Position numbers and translations under genes: made by a program. A stretch of DNA of 64,000 nucleotides from Acidimicrobiales bacterium (GTDB lineage Bacteria > Actinomycetota > Acidimicrobiia > Acidimicrobiales > RAAP-2), in NCBI GenBank assembly GCA_025351385.1, contig JANXWA010000018.1, positions 1 through 64,000 of the forward strand. Reading direction: 5' to 3'. Shown here piece by piece: positions 26,465-36,320 of this stretch (the first letter of the stretch is position 1; each line of letters starts with the position of its first letter). The notes beneath the pieces are model-generated. The model was not told the DNA's origin, did no database searches, and saw only the letters and a list, made by a program, of their open reading frames with translations.

Positions 26465-29400
26465 ATGGAATCTCGTGCTCCGGCCGTTGTTGCCGTCGTC
26501 GTTACCACCGGTTCCGGGCCGGGTCTGGAAGCCGCAGTGGCTTCCCTCGCGGCCCAGGACTACGAGGAACTAAGCCTGCTCGTCGTCGCGAACGGGGAGG
26601 CCGAACACGTCCCGGCGCGGGTCGCCGCGGTCGCGCCGAACGCCTTCGTGCGGCTCCTCGAGGAGAACCGCGGCTTCGCCGCAGCCTGCAACGAGGCCTC
26701 CCTGATGGTCGAGGGCTCGGCTTTCTTCCTCTTCTGCCACGACGACGTCCGTCTCGAGCCCGACGCCGTCCAACTCTTGGTCGAGACGGCGTTTCGCGCC
26801 AACGCCGGCATCGTGACCCCCAAGTTCGTCTCCTACGACGACCCCTTGGTGCTGGTGCACGTCGGTCAGACGTGTGACCGCTTCGGCGTGGTGCACGAGC
26901 GCGTGGAGCTGGGCGAGATCGACCACGGCCAGCAGGACCTCGAGCGCGACGTCTTCGTGGCGCCGGGCGGGGCGACGCTCGTGCGGTCCGACCTTTTCGC
27001 CACCCTGCGCGGTTTCGACCCGCTCATCCCGATGCTCGGCGAGGACCTCGATCTCTGCTGGCGGGCCCAGATCGCGGGGGCGCGCATCGTCGTCGCCCCG
27101 CTCGCCAAGGTGGCCCACCGCGAGACGACGGCGAGTGGCGAGCGGCCGATGACGGCGGTCGGCACGCGCCGCGCGAGCCGTCAGGACCTCCAGCGCCGCC
27201 ACCAACTGCTGGTCGTGGCGACCGGATGGGGACGGCGCCACACGATCATGACGTTGTCGCTGCTTGTGGTCATGGACACGATGGAGCTGTTCTTGGCCCT
27301 GCTCGGTCGCGACCACGACCGCACCGGGGCGATTCTGGGTTCGTGGCGCTGGCTCTTCAACAATCGCAAGCGCATCGGCGAGCGCCGCCGCCAGCGTCAC
27401 GAGATCCAGGTCCTGAGCGACGCAGAGTTTCTGCGTCTGCAGGTCGGCGGCGCTAGCCGCCTGAAGCGATTCTTCCTGACGCTGCTGCGTGAGGGACTCG
27501 ACCGCGCGCGCGGGATCCTCCCGCCGGTCGAGGTGCGAGAGGAGACCTCCGACATCGACGCCGACGCCGTCGGCTTCGCGGCGGCCTTCTCCGAGGAGGA
27601 GGAGTTCGACGAGATCCCCGAGAGTCCGCTGCTCGAGCTGCGCCGTCGTCCCTCGCGTTTCCTCACGTCGTTCCGTTCCCAGGCCGGCGCCGTGCTGCTC
27701 GTGCTCGCGCTCTGGTTCATTGGCTCGCGCAACCTCGTCGTGACGCACCTGCCGCTCGTCGGACGTCTGGCCCCGCTCGACTCGTGGTGGTCGACGTGGC
27801 GCCACTTCTTCGCGTCGTGGTCGCCCAACGGCGTGGGAACCGGCACGCCCGGCATGCCCGGCTACGGTGTTCTCGGGTTCGCCGGCACCTTCGTCCTCGG
27901 ACGGATGGGGATACTGGCCCGGGTGGCACTGATCTTGGCGGTCCCGCTCGGCGCCTTTGGCGTCAGCCGGATGCTGCGCACACGGGTCTCGAACCGCGCG
28001 CGGATCGTCGCCTCGATCGCCTACCTGACGCTGCCGATCGGACTCAACATGATCGGCCAGGGCCGGATCGACGTCCTCGTCGTGGTCGCGGGACTGCCGT
28101 TCGTCGTGCGCCGCGTATTCGAGCTGATGGACGTGCCCGGATTCCGCCTCCGTCCCTACGCCGAGCCAGTCCAGTTTGGCCACCGGGGTTGGCGCACGAG
28201 CGAGGCCGGCCAGCGGATGGTCCTCGTCATGCTCGTCGCGCTCATGACCGCCATGGCCCCGGCGACGCTCGTGGCCGTGGGACTGGTCGTCGTGGGCGTC
28301 GCACTGTCGCGGCTCTTCGAGTCCGACGGGGACAGCGCCTTCACCCGTCCGTGGCGCTTCCTCGGATCGCTGCTCTTCAACGTCGCGATCCTGCTCTTGC
28401 CGATGAGCCTCGACGTGCTCCTCGCGGGGCGCCGCGCGCCCGGGGTGTTCGGACTGGCCCGCGGGCCCTGGTCGGCGCCGTCCTTCCTCGAGATCCTGCG
28501 CGGCGCCGACGGCGGGTTCGGCTCGACCTGGCTCGGGTGGCTGCTGCCCATCGCGGCGCTGCTGGCGCTACTGCTCTGCAAGGGGGAGCGTCGGCGCATC
28601 GCGACCAAGGCGGCCACGATCGGTGTCCTGGCGATCGTCCTGTCGACGCTCGACGCGCGCCACTGGATGGGGTCGTTCGCGCCCGACCTCGACGTGCTGC
28701 TCGCGCTCTACATGGTGATGATCGCTCTGTTGATCGGGCTCGGCGTCAGCGCCCTCGAGAACGACTTGCGCCAGGCCGGTTTCGGGTGGCGCCAGGCCTT
28801 CGCCGCCCTCTCGGTCATGGCACTTCTCACGTCGAGCGTCCCGTTCCTCGCGAGCTTCGCGAGCGGTCGGTTCGACCTGCCCACGACGAGCGTGGCCGAG
28901 TCGCTGAGCGCCCTCGCGCCGACGCCGGCGGGAGGTTTTCGCGTCCTCTGGCTCGGGGACCCCTCGGTCATTCCGATCTCCGGCTGGTCGGTCGCGCCGG
29001 GCCTCGAGGCGGCGACCTCCATGAACGGCCTGCCCGGGGGCGACACCCTGTTCACCCCTCCCAACTCGGGCACGAGTGACGTGCTGCTCGGCGCGGTGCA
29101 AATGGCGCTCGAGGGACGCACCGTGCGCCTGGGCCAATTGCTCGCCCCGGCCGGGATTTCGACCATTGTCGTGATGAACGCCTCGGCCCCGGAACTCGAG
29201 GGCGTGCAGACCGTGCCCCTTCGCCCGGTCGCCAACGTCCTGTTGACGGCCCTCGGTCGCCAGAGCGACCTCTCGCTGGAGTTGCAGACCCGCTCCGTCG
29301 AGGTCTTCTCCAACTCCCTTTTCCACGGCATCGTGGCGAGCAGCCCAATCGGCTCGTCGACACTGTCGCCGATCTTCACGAGCTCCTCCTTCGCGGGACC

Positions 29401-29716
29401 GGTGGCGCCCGGTGCGACGGTCGTCGCCGGTCTGGCGCCGGCGAGCGCCTTTGGGCTCGACGTCAACGGCCAGGCGACGGCGCGCACGACGCTGTCGACG
29501 TGGACACCATTCTTCCAGGTGCCGACGTCCCCGAGCGCGCCGACCGGCCGGGTCGTGCTGCACCAGCTGCCCTTCGACGGGCTGCTCGCGGGATTCACGC
29601 TCCTCTTGTGGCTCATGATGTGGCTGGGCTTCGGATGGGTGCACCGTCTCGAGTGGATCTTCACGGGACGGCGCCGGCGTCCCGCACCGCGCCACGCCAA
29701 GGTCGACCATGAGTAG
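26465..29716 (+). CDS. Very large GT2 glycosyltransferase-polytopic membrane protein
   Basis: 1083 aa. Residues about 1-265 are a GT2 domain with VTTGSGPGLEAAVASLAAQDY, the HDDVRLEPD metal site, FVAPGGATLVRSDLF and GEDLDLCWRAQIAG. Around 400 the first of a dozen or more hydrophobic helices begins (VLLVLALWFIGSRN), with an extracytoplasmic domain near 810-1030 and a last helix near 1045. Actinobacterial orthologues lie next to DUF5719 and manB-like genes. Likely extends or exports a lipid-linked envelope glycan. It overlaps the DUF5719 gene by 8 nt. Confidence 0.85.
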   Translation: MESRAPAVVAVVVTTGSGPGLEAAVASLAAQDYEELSLLVVANGEAEHVPARVAAVAPNAFVRLLEENRGFAAACNEASLMVEGSAFFLFCHDDVRLEPDAVQLLVETAFRANAGIVTPKFVSYDDPLVLVHVGQTCDRFGVVHERVELGEIDHGQQDLERDVFVAPGGATLVRSDLFATLRGFDPLIPMLGEDLDLCWRAQIAGARIVVAPLAKVAHRETTASGERPMTAVGTRRASRQDLQRRHQLLVVATGWGRRHTIMTLSLLVVMDTMELFLALLGRDHDRTGAILGSWRWLFNNRKRIGERRRQRHEIQVLSDAEFLRLQVGGASRLKRFFLTLLREGLDRARGILPPVEVREETSDIDADAVGFAAAFSEEEEFDEIPESPLLELRRRPSRFLTSFRSQAGAVLLVLALWFIGSRNLVVTHLPLVGRLAPLDSWWSTWRHFFASWSPNGVGTGTPGMPGYGVLGFAGTFVLGRMGILARVALILAVPLGAFGVSRMLRTRVSNRARIVASIAYLTLPIGLNMIGQGRIDVLVVVAGLPFVVRRVFELMDVPGFRLRPYAEPVQFGHRGWRTSEAGQRMVLVMLVALMTAMAPATLVAVGLVVVGVALSRLFESDGDSAFTRPWRFLGSLLFNVAILLLPMSLDVLLAGRRAPGVFGLARGPWSAPSFLEILRGADGGFGSTWLGWLLPIAALLALLLCKGERRRIATKAATIGVLAIVLSTLDARHWMGSFAPDLDVLLALYMVMIALLIGLGVSALENDLRQAGFGWRQAFAALSVMALLTSSVPFLASFASGRFDLPTTSVAESLSALAPTPAGGFRVLWLGDPSVIPISGWSVAPGLEAATSMNGLPGGDTLFTPPNSGTSDVLLGAVQMALEGRTVRLGQLLAPAGISTIVVMNASAPELEGVQTVPLRPVANVLLTALGRQSDLSLELQTRSVEVFSNSLFHGIVASSPIGSSTLSPIFTSSSFAGPVAPGATVVAGLAPASAFGLDVNGQATARTTLSTWTPFFQVPTSPSAPTGRVVLHQLPFDGLLAGFTLLLWLMMWLGFGWVHRLEWIFTGRRRRPAPRHAKVDHE

Positions 29717-31046
29717 CGCGCGCACGCCGCTGCTCGTGGTGCTCGGCGCCGCGCTGGTCGGGGTGGGTCTGCTCAGCTCGATCACGACCACGGCCAACCC
29801 TTCGACGCTGCCGAGCGGGTTCTCGACGGTCGGCGCGGTCGAATCGGCCGCCCTCTACTGCACCGGTCTCACGAGCGCGAAGGGCGGGGCCCCGGGCCAC
29901 GTGACCTTCCTCAACACGACCAACTCGTCGAAGAGCCTCAGCGTGAACGTGGTCTCGGACACCGGCAAGACCTACTCGACCACCATGAAGATCGCCCCGT
30001 TGGCCAGCCAGTCGATGGATCCCAGCGCCGTTCTCTCGGGCAACAACTTCGGGGTCGCGGCCCAGGTGAGCGGGGGTGGCGTCGTCGCCGAGGAGGTCAC
30101 CCGCTCCACGACGGGTCTGGCGCCGTGCGTCTCGACGGGCGTGTCCACCTGGTACGCGGCGGGCTTCGACACCACGGTCGGCTCGAGCGCCAACCTCAGC
30201 ATCTACAATCCGACGGCGACACCCGCGGTGCTGAACGTGTCGACGTACTCGAAGTCAGGCTTCGTCGCCCCGGCGACCTTCCAGGGCATCTCGGTCGGGG
30301 CGCACGCCCAGTTCGAGCTGAACCTCGGGAATCAGATCGTGAATACCGCCAACGTCGGCGTGCGGGTGAGGGTCGTTCGTGGCACCCTCGACATCGTCGG
30401 GGTGCAGCAGTCGGGTTCCATCACGTCTTTCAACGCCGGACTGGCCGGACCGTCGACGACGGCGCAGTTCCCGAGGGTGACGACCGCGCGCGACACGACG
30501 GTCGAGGTCCGCCTCGCCAATCCCGGACACCTTCCTGCGCAGGTGACGGTCGACGTCGCCCTGGCTCCGTACCACGTGGCGCCATTGACGCTGACGGTCC
30601 CCGCCTACGCCAGCGGGTTCGTCTCGATCACGCCCAACTCGGCGATCCCCGCCGCCGGCTACGCCACGGTGCGACTGACCTCGAGCGTTCCGGTCACTGC
30701 CGCGCTGGCCTCGGGCGGCCTCTCGGACGTGGCGATCACGTCACCGGGCACGCCCGGTTCGCAGTTCCTGATCAGCACGGTGCTCGGAGCGCGGTTCAAC
30801 GCGGCGTCGGTCACCAACACGTCGTCGCGCCCGATCACGCTGCACTTCTACGACCTCTTGAGCAGGGCGACGTCGAGCACGGTGCTGGCCGGCGCCACGA
30901 CCGAGGACATCTCCTCGGTCTACGGCGCGGGGGTGACGGGGAGGAACGTGCTCGTCACGGCGTCGCGTCCCACGTTGTTGGTCACGCTCACCCTGCCGTC
31001 CAAGCCGGTCGGCGTGATCGTCGTGGCGCCGCTAGACGGCCGGTAG
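29709..31046 (+). CDS. DUF5719 family exported protein
   Basis: 445 aa. N-terminal hydrophobic segment about 7-25 followed by a beta-rich, Ser/Thr-rich extracytoplasmic region with repeated patterns such as VTFLNTTNSSKS, LSIYNPTATPAVL and VRLANPGHLPAQV, which look like tandem immunoglobulin-like units. Genes of this family sit next to the large GT2 protein in other actinobacteria, suggesting a shared envelope role, but no biochemical function is established. Its 3' end overlaps the 3' end of ftsH by 15 nt. Confidence 0.85.
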   Translation: MSSARTPLLVVLGAALVGVGLLSSITTTANPSTLPSGFSTVGAVESAALYCTGLTSAKGGAPGHVTFLNTTNSSKSLSVNVVSDTGKTYSTTMKIAPLASQSMDPSAVLSGNNFGVAAQVSGGGVVAEEVTRSTTGLAPCVSTGVSTWYAAGFDTTVGSSANLSIYNPTATPAVLNVSTYSKSGFVAPATFQGISVGAHAQFELNLGNQIVNTANVGVRVRVVRGTLDIVGVQQSGSITSFNAGLAGPSTTAQFPRVTTARDTTVEVRLANPGHLPAQVTVDVALAPYHVAPLTLTVPAYASGFVSITPNSAIPAAGYATVRLTSSVPVTAALASGGLSDVAITSPGTPGSQFLISTVLGARFNAASVTNTSSRPITLHFYDLLSRATSSTVLAGATTEDISSVYGAGVTGRNVLVTASRPTLLVTLTLPSKPVGVIVVAPLDGR

Positions 31047-33032
31047 GGTCGGCGGCTGCCAGGTCGGCACCGGCGCGAGGGGCGCGGGCACGGACTTGCG
31101 TGACGCCGACGCCGCACCGACTCCGGCCAGCGAACTGACGGTCTTCGTGCCCTCGGGATGGACGGCCTCGCCGTGGGCCTCGTCGATCAGCTGCGCGGCG
31201 GTCTCGCCGTCGAGGGTCTCGTGCTCGAGCAGCGCGCGCGTGAGGGACTCGAGGCCCCGACGGTGCAGGGTCAGCACCTCGATCGCGCGCGACTCCTGCT
31301 CTCGCAGGATGCGCTCGACCTCGTCGTCGATGACCTGGGAGGTGTGGTCCGAGTAGTCGCGGGTGTGCATGAGGTCCTCGCCGAGGAACACCTGGTTGTT
31401 CGAACCCCAGGCCATCGGGCCGATCTCCTTGGACATGCCCCACTCGCGCACCATGCGCACGGCGAGCTCGGTGTTGCGCTGGAGGTCGTCGGCCGCCCCG
31501 GTCGAGAGGTCGCCGTAGATGAGCAGTTCGGCGACCCGTCCGCCCATGCGCATGCACAGCGAGTCCTCGAGGTGCTGGCGCGACATGATATGGCGGTCCT
31601 CCTCGGGCAGGGTCATGGTGACTCCCAGCGCCATGCCGCGCGGGATGATCGTGATCTTGTGCAGGGGGTCGGTCTTGTCCAGGACGTAGGCCAGCAGCGC
31701 GTGTCCGCTCTCGTGGAAGGCGATGCGCTCGCGCTCGTCGTCCATCAGCACCATCGTGTCGCGCAGTTGGCCCATCATCACGCGGTCACGGGCCGACTCG
31801 AAGTCCTCCATGCCGATCGTCTTGGAGTGGCGCCGCACCGCGTGCAGGGCCGACTCGTTCACCAGGTTCGCCAAGTCGGCGCCGCTCATCCCGGGCGTGC
31901 CCCGGGCGACCATTTCGAGGCTCACCGAGGGATCGAGGGGTTTGTTCTTCGAGTGGACCTGGAGGATCGGCAGCCGCTCGTCGAGGTCGGGCAGGGGCAC
32001 CACGATCTGGCGGTCGAAGCGGCCCGGACGCAGCAGGGCCGGGTCGAGCACGTCGGGCCGGTTGGTGGCGGCGATGACCACGACGCCCTCGGCCGACTCG
32101 AAGCCGTCCATCTCGTTCAGCATCTGGTTGAGGGTCTGCTCGCGCTCGTCGTGGCCGCCACCGACGCCGGCGCCGCGCTTGCGCCCGATCGAGTCGATCT
32201 CGTCGATGAAGACGATGGCCGGCGCCTGCTTGCGTGCCATGGCGAAGAGGTCACGTACGCGGCTGGCCCCGACGCCGACGAACATCTCCATGAAGTCCGA
32301 CCCCGACACCGAGAAGAAGGGCACGCCGGCCTCGCCGGCGACGGCTCGCGCGAGCATGGTCTTGCCCGTGCCCGGAGGACCGACGAGCAGGATCCCCTTG
32401 GGGATGAGCGCCCCGATCTCCTTGTAGCGCCCCGGCGTCTTCAAGAACTCGACGACCTCGCTGATCTCCTGTTTCACGCCGAAGTAGCCGGCGACGTCGG
32501 CGAAGGTCGTCTTCGGGCGGTCCTGATTGAACTGCTTGGCCTTGGAGCGCCCGACCGACATCATGCCGTTCATCTGGCCTCGGGCCTGGCGGCTCAGGAA
32601 GACCATGAAGCCCACGAAGAGCAGTAGCCAGATGAGGTACGGGAGTAGCGCCGCCAGGATGTTGGTGGGGGTGGCGAAGGTGACGATGACGTTGTCCGAG
32701 GTGCGCAGCGTCGTCACGTCGGCCGTGATCACGGGGACCGGCCCGTTGGACGTGTAGTTGGTCCCGCTGGTCAACTGGCCGGAGATGACTCCGGTCGAGC
32801 TGTTGATCACGGCGTTGACAACGCCCTGGTGGCGGGCGTCGCGCAGCAGCGTCGAATAGGGCAGGACCTTCACGGTCTTGGAGGTGAAGAGCGATGGGAT
32901 GACCAGAATGCCGAGCACGAAGGCCACGAGCGCGATCGAAAGGAGGCGGCGGCGGTACTCGGGCGTCATGGGCTTGTCGCCCCCGGGCAGGAGTCGCCGG
33001 TAGCCGTTCTTCTCTGGTGGGGGCATGGTCAC
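31032..33032 (-). CDS. ftsH: ATP-dependent zinc metalloprotease FtsH
   Basis: Membrane-anchored AAA+ protease that degrades misassembled membrane and regulatory proteins. 666 aa. TM helices near 31-50 and 133-153 flank the periplasmic domain; Walker A GPPGTGKT, Walker [12 protein letters not shown] region [18 protein letters not shown], and the zinc site HESGH with the distal Asp are present. The C-terminal tail is rich in Ala, Pro and Ser. GTG 33032 with TAGGCT 6 nt upstream marks a leaderless start. Tail-to-tail overlap with DUF5719. Confidence 0.97.
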   Translation of the reverse strand: MTMPPPEKNGYRRLLPGGDKPMTPEYRRRLLSIALVAFVLGILVIPSLFTSKTVKVLPYSTLLRDARHQGVVNAVINSSTGVISGQLTSGTNYTSNGPVPVITADVTTLRTSDNVIVTFATPTNILAALLPYLIWLLLFVGFMVFLSRQARGQMNGMMSVGRSKAKQFNQDRPKTTFADVAGYFGVKQEISEVVEFLKTPGRYKEIGALIPKGILLVGPPGTGKTMLARAVAGEAGVPFFSVSGSDFMEMFVGVGASRVRDLFAMARKQAPAIVFIDEIDSIGRKRGAGVGGGHDEREQTLNQMLNEMDGFESAEGVVVIAATNRPDVLDPALLRPGRFDRQIVVPLPDLDERLPILQVHSKNKPLDPSVSLEMVARGTPGMSGADLANLVNESALHAVRRHSKTIGMEDFESARDRVMMGQLRDTMVLMDDERERIAFHESGHALLAYVLDKTDPLHKITIIPRGMALGVTMTLPEEDRHIMSRQHLEDSLCMRMGGRVAELLIYGDLSTGAADDLQRNTELAVRMVREWGMSKEIGPMAWGSNNQVFLGEDLMHTRDYSDHTSQVIDDEVERILREQESRAIEVLTLHRRGLESLTRALLEHETLDGETAAQLIDEAHGEAVHPEGTKTVSSLAGVGAASASRKSVPAPLAPVPTWQPPTLPAV

Positions 33033-33038
33033 CCGGAC

Positions 33039-33044
33039 AGCCTA
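33039..33044 (-). promoter_or_regulatory. -10 element for leaderless ftsH
   Basis: TAGGCT on the minus strand, 6 nt before GTG 33032. Confidence 0.55.
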
Positions 33045-33095
33045 GAGGCGAACCGTGGCGCACCGGCTGGCGGCTGTGCATAACCGTCGCCTTGT

Positions 33096-33101
33096 TAGCG
33101 T
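33096..33101 (+). promoter_or_regulatory. -10 element for leaderless CAAX-protease gene
   Basis: TAGCGT, 8 nt, then GTG 33110. Confidence 0.5.
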
Positions 33102-33109
33102 AAAGCCTT

Positions 33110-33859
33110 GTGAGTTCTTTGATCGACGCCGAGCTGACCGAACGGCCCCGGACGTTGCCGATTCTCGTCGCCGGCGTCCTGGGATTCCTCGCGGGCCAGA
33201 TCGTCGCGGCCGGGCTCGACCTCGTGGCGGTTCGGGTGACCCACTTCCCGGGGGGGATGACCGAGCTGGCCCGGACCGCGTCGCCGCCGTGGTGGTCCAA
33301 CGTCCTCGGCCTCGGGGGTCTGTGGGTCGGATTCGCCGTTGCCATCTTTTACGCTTACGCCTATGGGAACCTGCACGCGCTACCCCATCAGTGGCGGCCG
33401 CGCTACGGCGACTTTGGCTACGTCCTCCTCGGGCTCGGCTGCCAGTTGACGGTCGACCTCCTCTACCGACCCTTCCACTTCAAGGGGCTGGACAGGCCCG
33501 TCCACCACCTCTTCAACGGAGCGCGGGGGCTGGGGTTCGCGGTGCTGGTGGCGATGACGATGTTCGTGGCGCCACTCATGGAGGAGTGGTTCTTTCGCGG
33601 CGTGCTCTACCGGGCGATCGCCGAGGGCGGCCGTCACCCCAACTCCAGGCGCTCGGTCGCAGTCGGCGTCGTCGTCAGCGCGGTCCTCTTCGCCCTGGCC
33701 CACGGTGAGCCGCTGCAGTTCGTCGGCCTCGCGTTGCTCGGCGTCGTGCTCGCGGTCCTCGTCGCGCGCACCGGCCGGCTGATCCCGAGCATCGTGACCC
33801 ACGTCTCGTTCAATGGCGTCGCCATCATCGCGCTGATCGCCCAGCGGGCCGGCCACTGA
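33110..33859 (+). CDS. CPBP-family (CAAX/Abi) intramembrane metalloprotease
   Basis: 249 aa polytopic membrane protein. The family's first motif EEWFFRG (EExxxR) sits near 160, followed by FALAHGEPLQF (second motif, FxxxH) near 200 and HVSFNG near 230. Rce1/CPBP proteases cleave within membranes; bacterial members serve in bacteriocin immunity or protein processing. Substrate unknown. Divergent from ftsH, and followed by a membrane protein gene whose ATG shares a base with its stop. Confidence 0.9.
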   Translation: MSSLIDAELTERPRTLPILVAGVLGFLAGQIVAAGLDLVAVRVTHFPGGMTELARTASPPWWSNVLGLGGLWVGFAVAIFYAYAYGNLHALPHQWRPRYGDFGYVLLGLGCQLTVDLLYRPFHFKGLDRPVHHLFNGARGLGFAVLVAMTMFVAPLMEEWFFRGVLYRAIAEGGRHPNSRRSVAVGVVVSAVLFALAHGEPLQFVGLALLGVVLAVLVARTGRLIPSIVTHVSFNGVAIIALIAQRAGH

Positions 33860-36309
33860 TGCTCGAGCGCCTTCGACGGTTCTGGACACCGATCCGCCTC
33901 GTCGAGGCACTCGCCGTCGCGGTCGTCATGGCGGTCACCCTGTGGGAGCTGCACCCGAACCTGGTCTTCTCCTCGACGCTGCTGACGGGTGGTGACACTG
34001 GCTCGCACCTGGCGCTGCCGGCCTACCTGCGCACCCAGGGCAACCTCTTCAACCTGACGCCGTGGTACCCAGGGTGGTTCGCGGGCATGCCGGCCTACAC
34101 CTACTACTTCGTGCTGCCGGACTTCCTCGCCACGCTCGCCAGCTACGTCATTGGCTTCGCGGTCGCCTTCAAGCTCGCCACCATCGTCGGGTCGCTACTC
34201 CTGCCCCTGTCGGCCTACGCGATGGGCCGGCTCTTCCGTGCGCCCCGGCCGGTGCCGGCGGCCCTGGCATTGGCGACGCTGCCGTTCCTCTTCGACGCGA
34301 CCTACACGATCGACGGCGGCAACCTCTTCTCGTCGATGGCCGGCGAGTACGCGTTCTCCTTCTCGCTCGCCTTCAGCCTCGTGACCATCGGCCTGTTCGC
34401 TCGGGGGGTGCGCACCGGTCGGGGCTACTGGCTGGCCGCGCTCTCACTCAGTGTGACCCTCGCGAGCCACGTCCTGCCTTGGCTCTTCGCCATCGGAGCC
34501 GTCGGGGTGCTGGTCTTCTTCGAGCTCCTCGCGCGACGCGGCGCCGGCGACCCGAAAGAGGTCGTAGTGGCCGGCGACTACGCCCGGCCGCTGCGTTTCG
34601 CACTCGGCGCGGGACTGCTCTCGGCCGCCCTCTCGGCGTGGTGGCTCCTCACGTTCATCACGACCCAGAACCTCACGAACTCCATGGGGTACGTCAACGA
34701 CAACGTCAGCTCGATGCACGCAATCTTCACTCAGTTGGGTTGGTTCAACTCATCCGGGGGAGCGGCCGGGGACCGCTGGGTCATCGTGCTCGCCGCCGTG
34801 GCGATGGTCGCCGCCTTCGCGGTGCGCGACCGGCTCGGCATGATCCTCGCCGTGCTCGCCGTGCTGGCGCTGTGCGCCTACGTGTTCGATCCCCAGAGCG
34901 TGATCTTCAATGAGCGGATCGTGCCGTTCTGGTTCATCTCCATCCACCTCATCGTCGGGTGGCTCTTCGGTTACGGACTGTCGCGCTGGATCGAACTGGC
35001 CAAACGCCGACGCGACGTGGCGTTCCTCTTCGAGCGCAGGCGGTTCGCCGAACCGTCCGACGAGTTCGCTGAGGCCCTCGAGAGGGACTTCGAAGAGGAG
35101 TTGCACGACCTCGCTCCCGTCTTGGGCGACGTCGACGAGTCGATGGAGCTGGCGAAGGGACTGCGCGACGAGGAGTCCGACGAGCTCGAGCGGCGCGTCG
35201 CCGGGAGGACCATGCGCGCCACCGTCGCCGTGATCCTGCTCGGCCTCGCCACGACGCTGCCCGGGCTGATGCCGTCGGTGGCCTCAGCGCTCGGCCTGAA
35301 GACGTCGGGCAACCAGGTCGCCAGCTGGGCCCAGTGGAACTACTCGGGCTATCAGGCGAAGGCGGCCTGGCCCGAGTACCGCGACCTCATGAACACGATG
35401 GAGCGCGTTGCCGCCAAGCACGGCTGCGGGCGCGCGATGTGGGAGTACAACGCCGACCAGAACCGGTTCGGTACCCCGATGGCGCTGATGCTCCTGCCCT
35501 ATTGGACCAACAACTGCGTCGACTCGATGGAGGGGCTGTTCTTCGAGTCGTCGGCGACGACGCCGTACCATTTCCTCGACCAGGCCGAGTTGAGCGCTTC
35601 GCCGAGCAATCCCCAGCTGAACCTGCGTTACGGCCCGCTCGACGTGGCGCTCGGGGTTCGCCACCTCCAGCTGCTGGGCGTCAGGTACTTCATTGCATTC
35701 TCGCCCTCGGTCGCCAGCCAGGCGAACGCCGACCACCAGCTGACCTACCTGGCTTCGACCAGGTCGTGGCCGAAGCCGGGCGGCACGTGGCGCGTGTACT
35801 TGGTGAAGCACAGCCCGATGGTCGTACCCCTGAAGGCCCTGCCCAACGTCGTGTCGGGTCTCACCAGCCGGGTGGGCTGGCTGAACGCCAACGAGGACTG
35901 GTGGCTGGACCCGACCCTCTGGGGAAGCGTCGCCGCGACGACCGGGCCGTCCTCCTGGCCGCGAGTCACCTCGATCCACCACATGGTGACGACCGCACCG
36001 CTGGCGAGCGACTCGGTGAGCCAGGTTGTCGTCGGGACCCAGTCCATCTCCTTTCACGTGAGCACGCTCGGTGTCCCGGTGCTCGTGAAGATCTCGTACT
36101 TTCCGCGCTGGAAGGCGACCGGGGCGACCGGACCCTTCCGCGTGAGCCCGAACCTGATGGTGGTCGTGCCCACGTCGCACCACGTCACGATGTACTACGG
36201 CAGCACGCCGGCGCTGCTGGCGGGCAACGTCATCAGCGACGTGGCGACCTTCGCCGGCCTGGCGACGCTGTGGTTCGCGCTCAAGAGACGCCGTTTGCAT
36301 CGCCAGTAG
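33859..36309 (+). CDS. Polytopic membrane protein with 6-pyruvoyl-tetrahydropterin-synthase-related domain
   Basis: 816 aa. An N-terminal helix, an extracytoplasmic loop with GGDTGSHLALPAYL and WYPGWFAGMPAYTYYFVLPD (acidic D-x-x-H loop as in GT-C and PTPS-related proteins), then many TM helices to about 395. A charged cytosolic insert rich in Glu, Asp and Arg follows near 396-450, another TM, and a large extracytoplasmic C-terminal domain. Family architecture suggests a GT-C-like transferase or glycan-modifying membrane protein. Ends 11 bp before the phosphomannomutase gene. Confidence 0.8.
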   Translation: MLERLRRFWTPIRLVEALAVAVVMAVTLWELHPNLVFSSTLLTGGDTGSHLALPAYLRTQGNLFNLTPWYPGWFAGMPAYTYYFVLPDFLATLASYVIGFAVAFKLATIVGSLLLPLSAYAMGRLFRAPRPVPAALALATLPFLFDATYTIDGGNLFSSMAGEYAFSFSLAFSLVTIGLFARGVRTGRGYWLAALSLSVTLASHVLPWLFAIGAVGVLVFFELLARRGAGDPKEVVVAGDYARPLRFALGAGLLSAALSAWWLLTFITTQNLTNSMGYVNDNVSSMHAIFTQLGWFNSSGGAAGDRWVIVLAAVAMVAAFAVRDRLGMILAVLAVLALCAYVFDPQSVIFNERIVPFWFISIHLIVGWLFGYGLSRWIELAKRRRDVAFLFERRRFAEPSDEFAEALERDFEEELHDLAPVLGDVDESMELAKGLRDEESDELERRVAGRTMRATVAVILLGLATTLPGLMPSVASALGLKTSGNQVASWAQWNYSGYQAKAAWPEYRDLMNTMERVAAKHGCGRAMWEYNADQNRFGTPMALMLLPYWTNNCVDSMEGLFFESSATTPYHFLDQAELSASPSNPQLNLRYGPLDVALGVRHLQLLGVRYFIAFSPSVASQANADHQLTYLASTRSWPKPGGTWRVYLVKHSPMVVPLKALPNVVSGLTSRVGWLNANEDWWLDPTLWGSVAATTGPSSWPRVTSIHHMVTTAPLASDSVSQVVVGTQSISFHVSTLGVPVLVKISYFPRWKATGATGPFRVSPNLMVVVPTSHHVTMYYGSTPALLAGNVISDVATFAGLATLWFALKRRRLHRQ

Positions 36310-36312
36310 TGT
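36307..36312 (+). promoter_or_regulatory. -10 element for leaderless manB
   Basis: TAGTGT overlaps the previous stop codon; 8 nt later comes GTG 36321. It decides that start over the nearly 1 kb of open frame upstream. Confidence 0.5.
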
Positions 36313-36320
36313 GGTGGGTC

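Noticed and set aside
35334-36320. N-terminal extension of manB (open frame almost 1 kb upstream)
   Set aside because: It lies inside the membrane-protein gene in another frame and has Arg/Pro-rich shadow composition; the GTG at 36321 follows a promoter hexamer.
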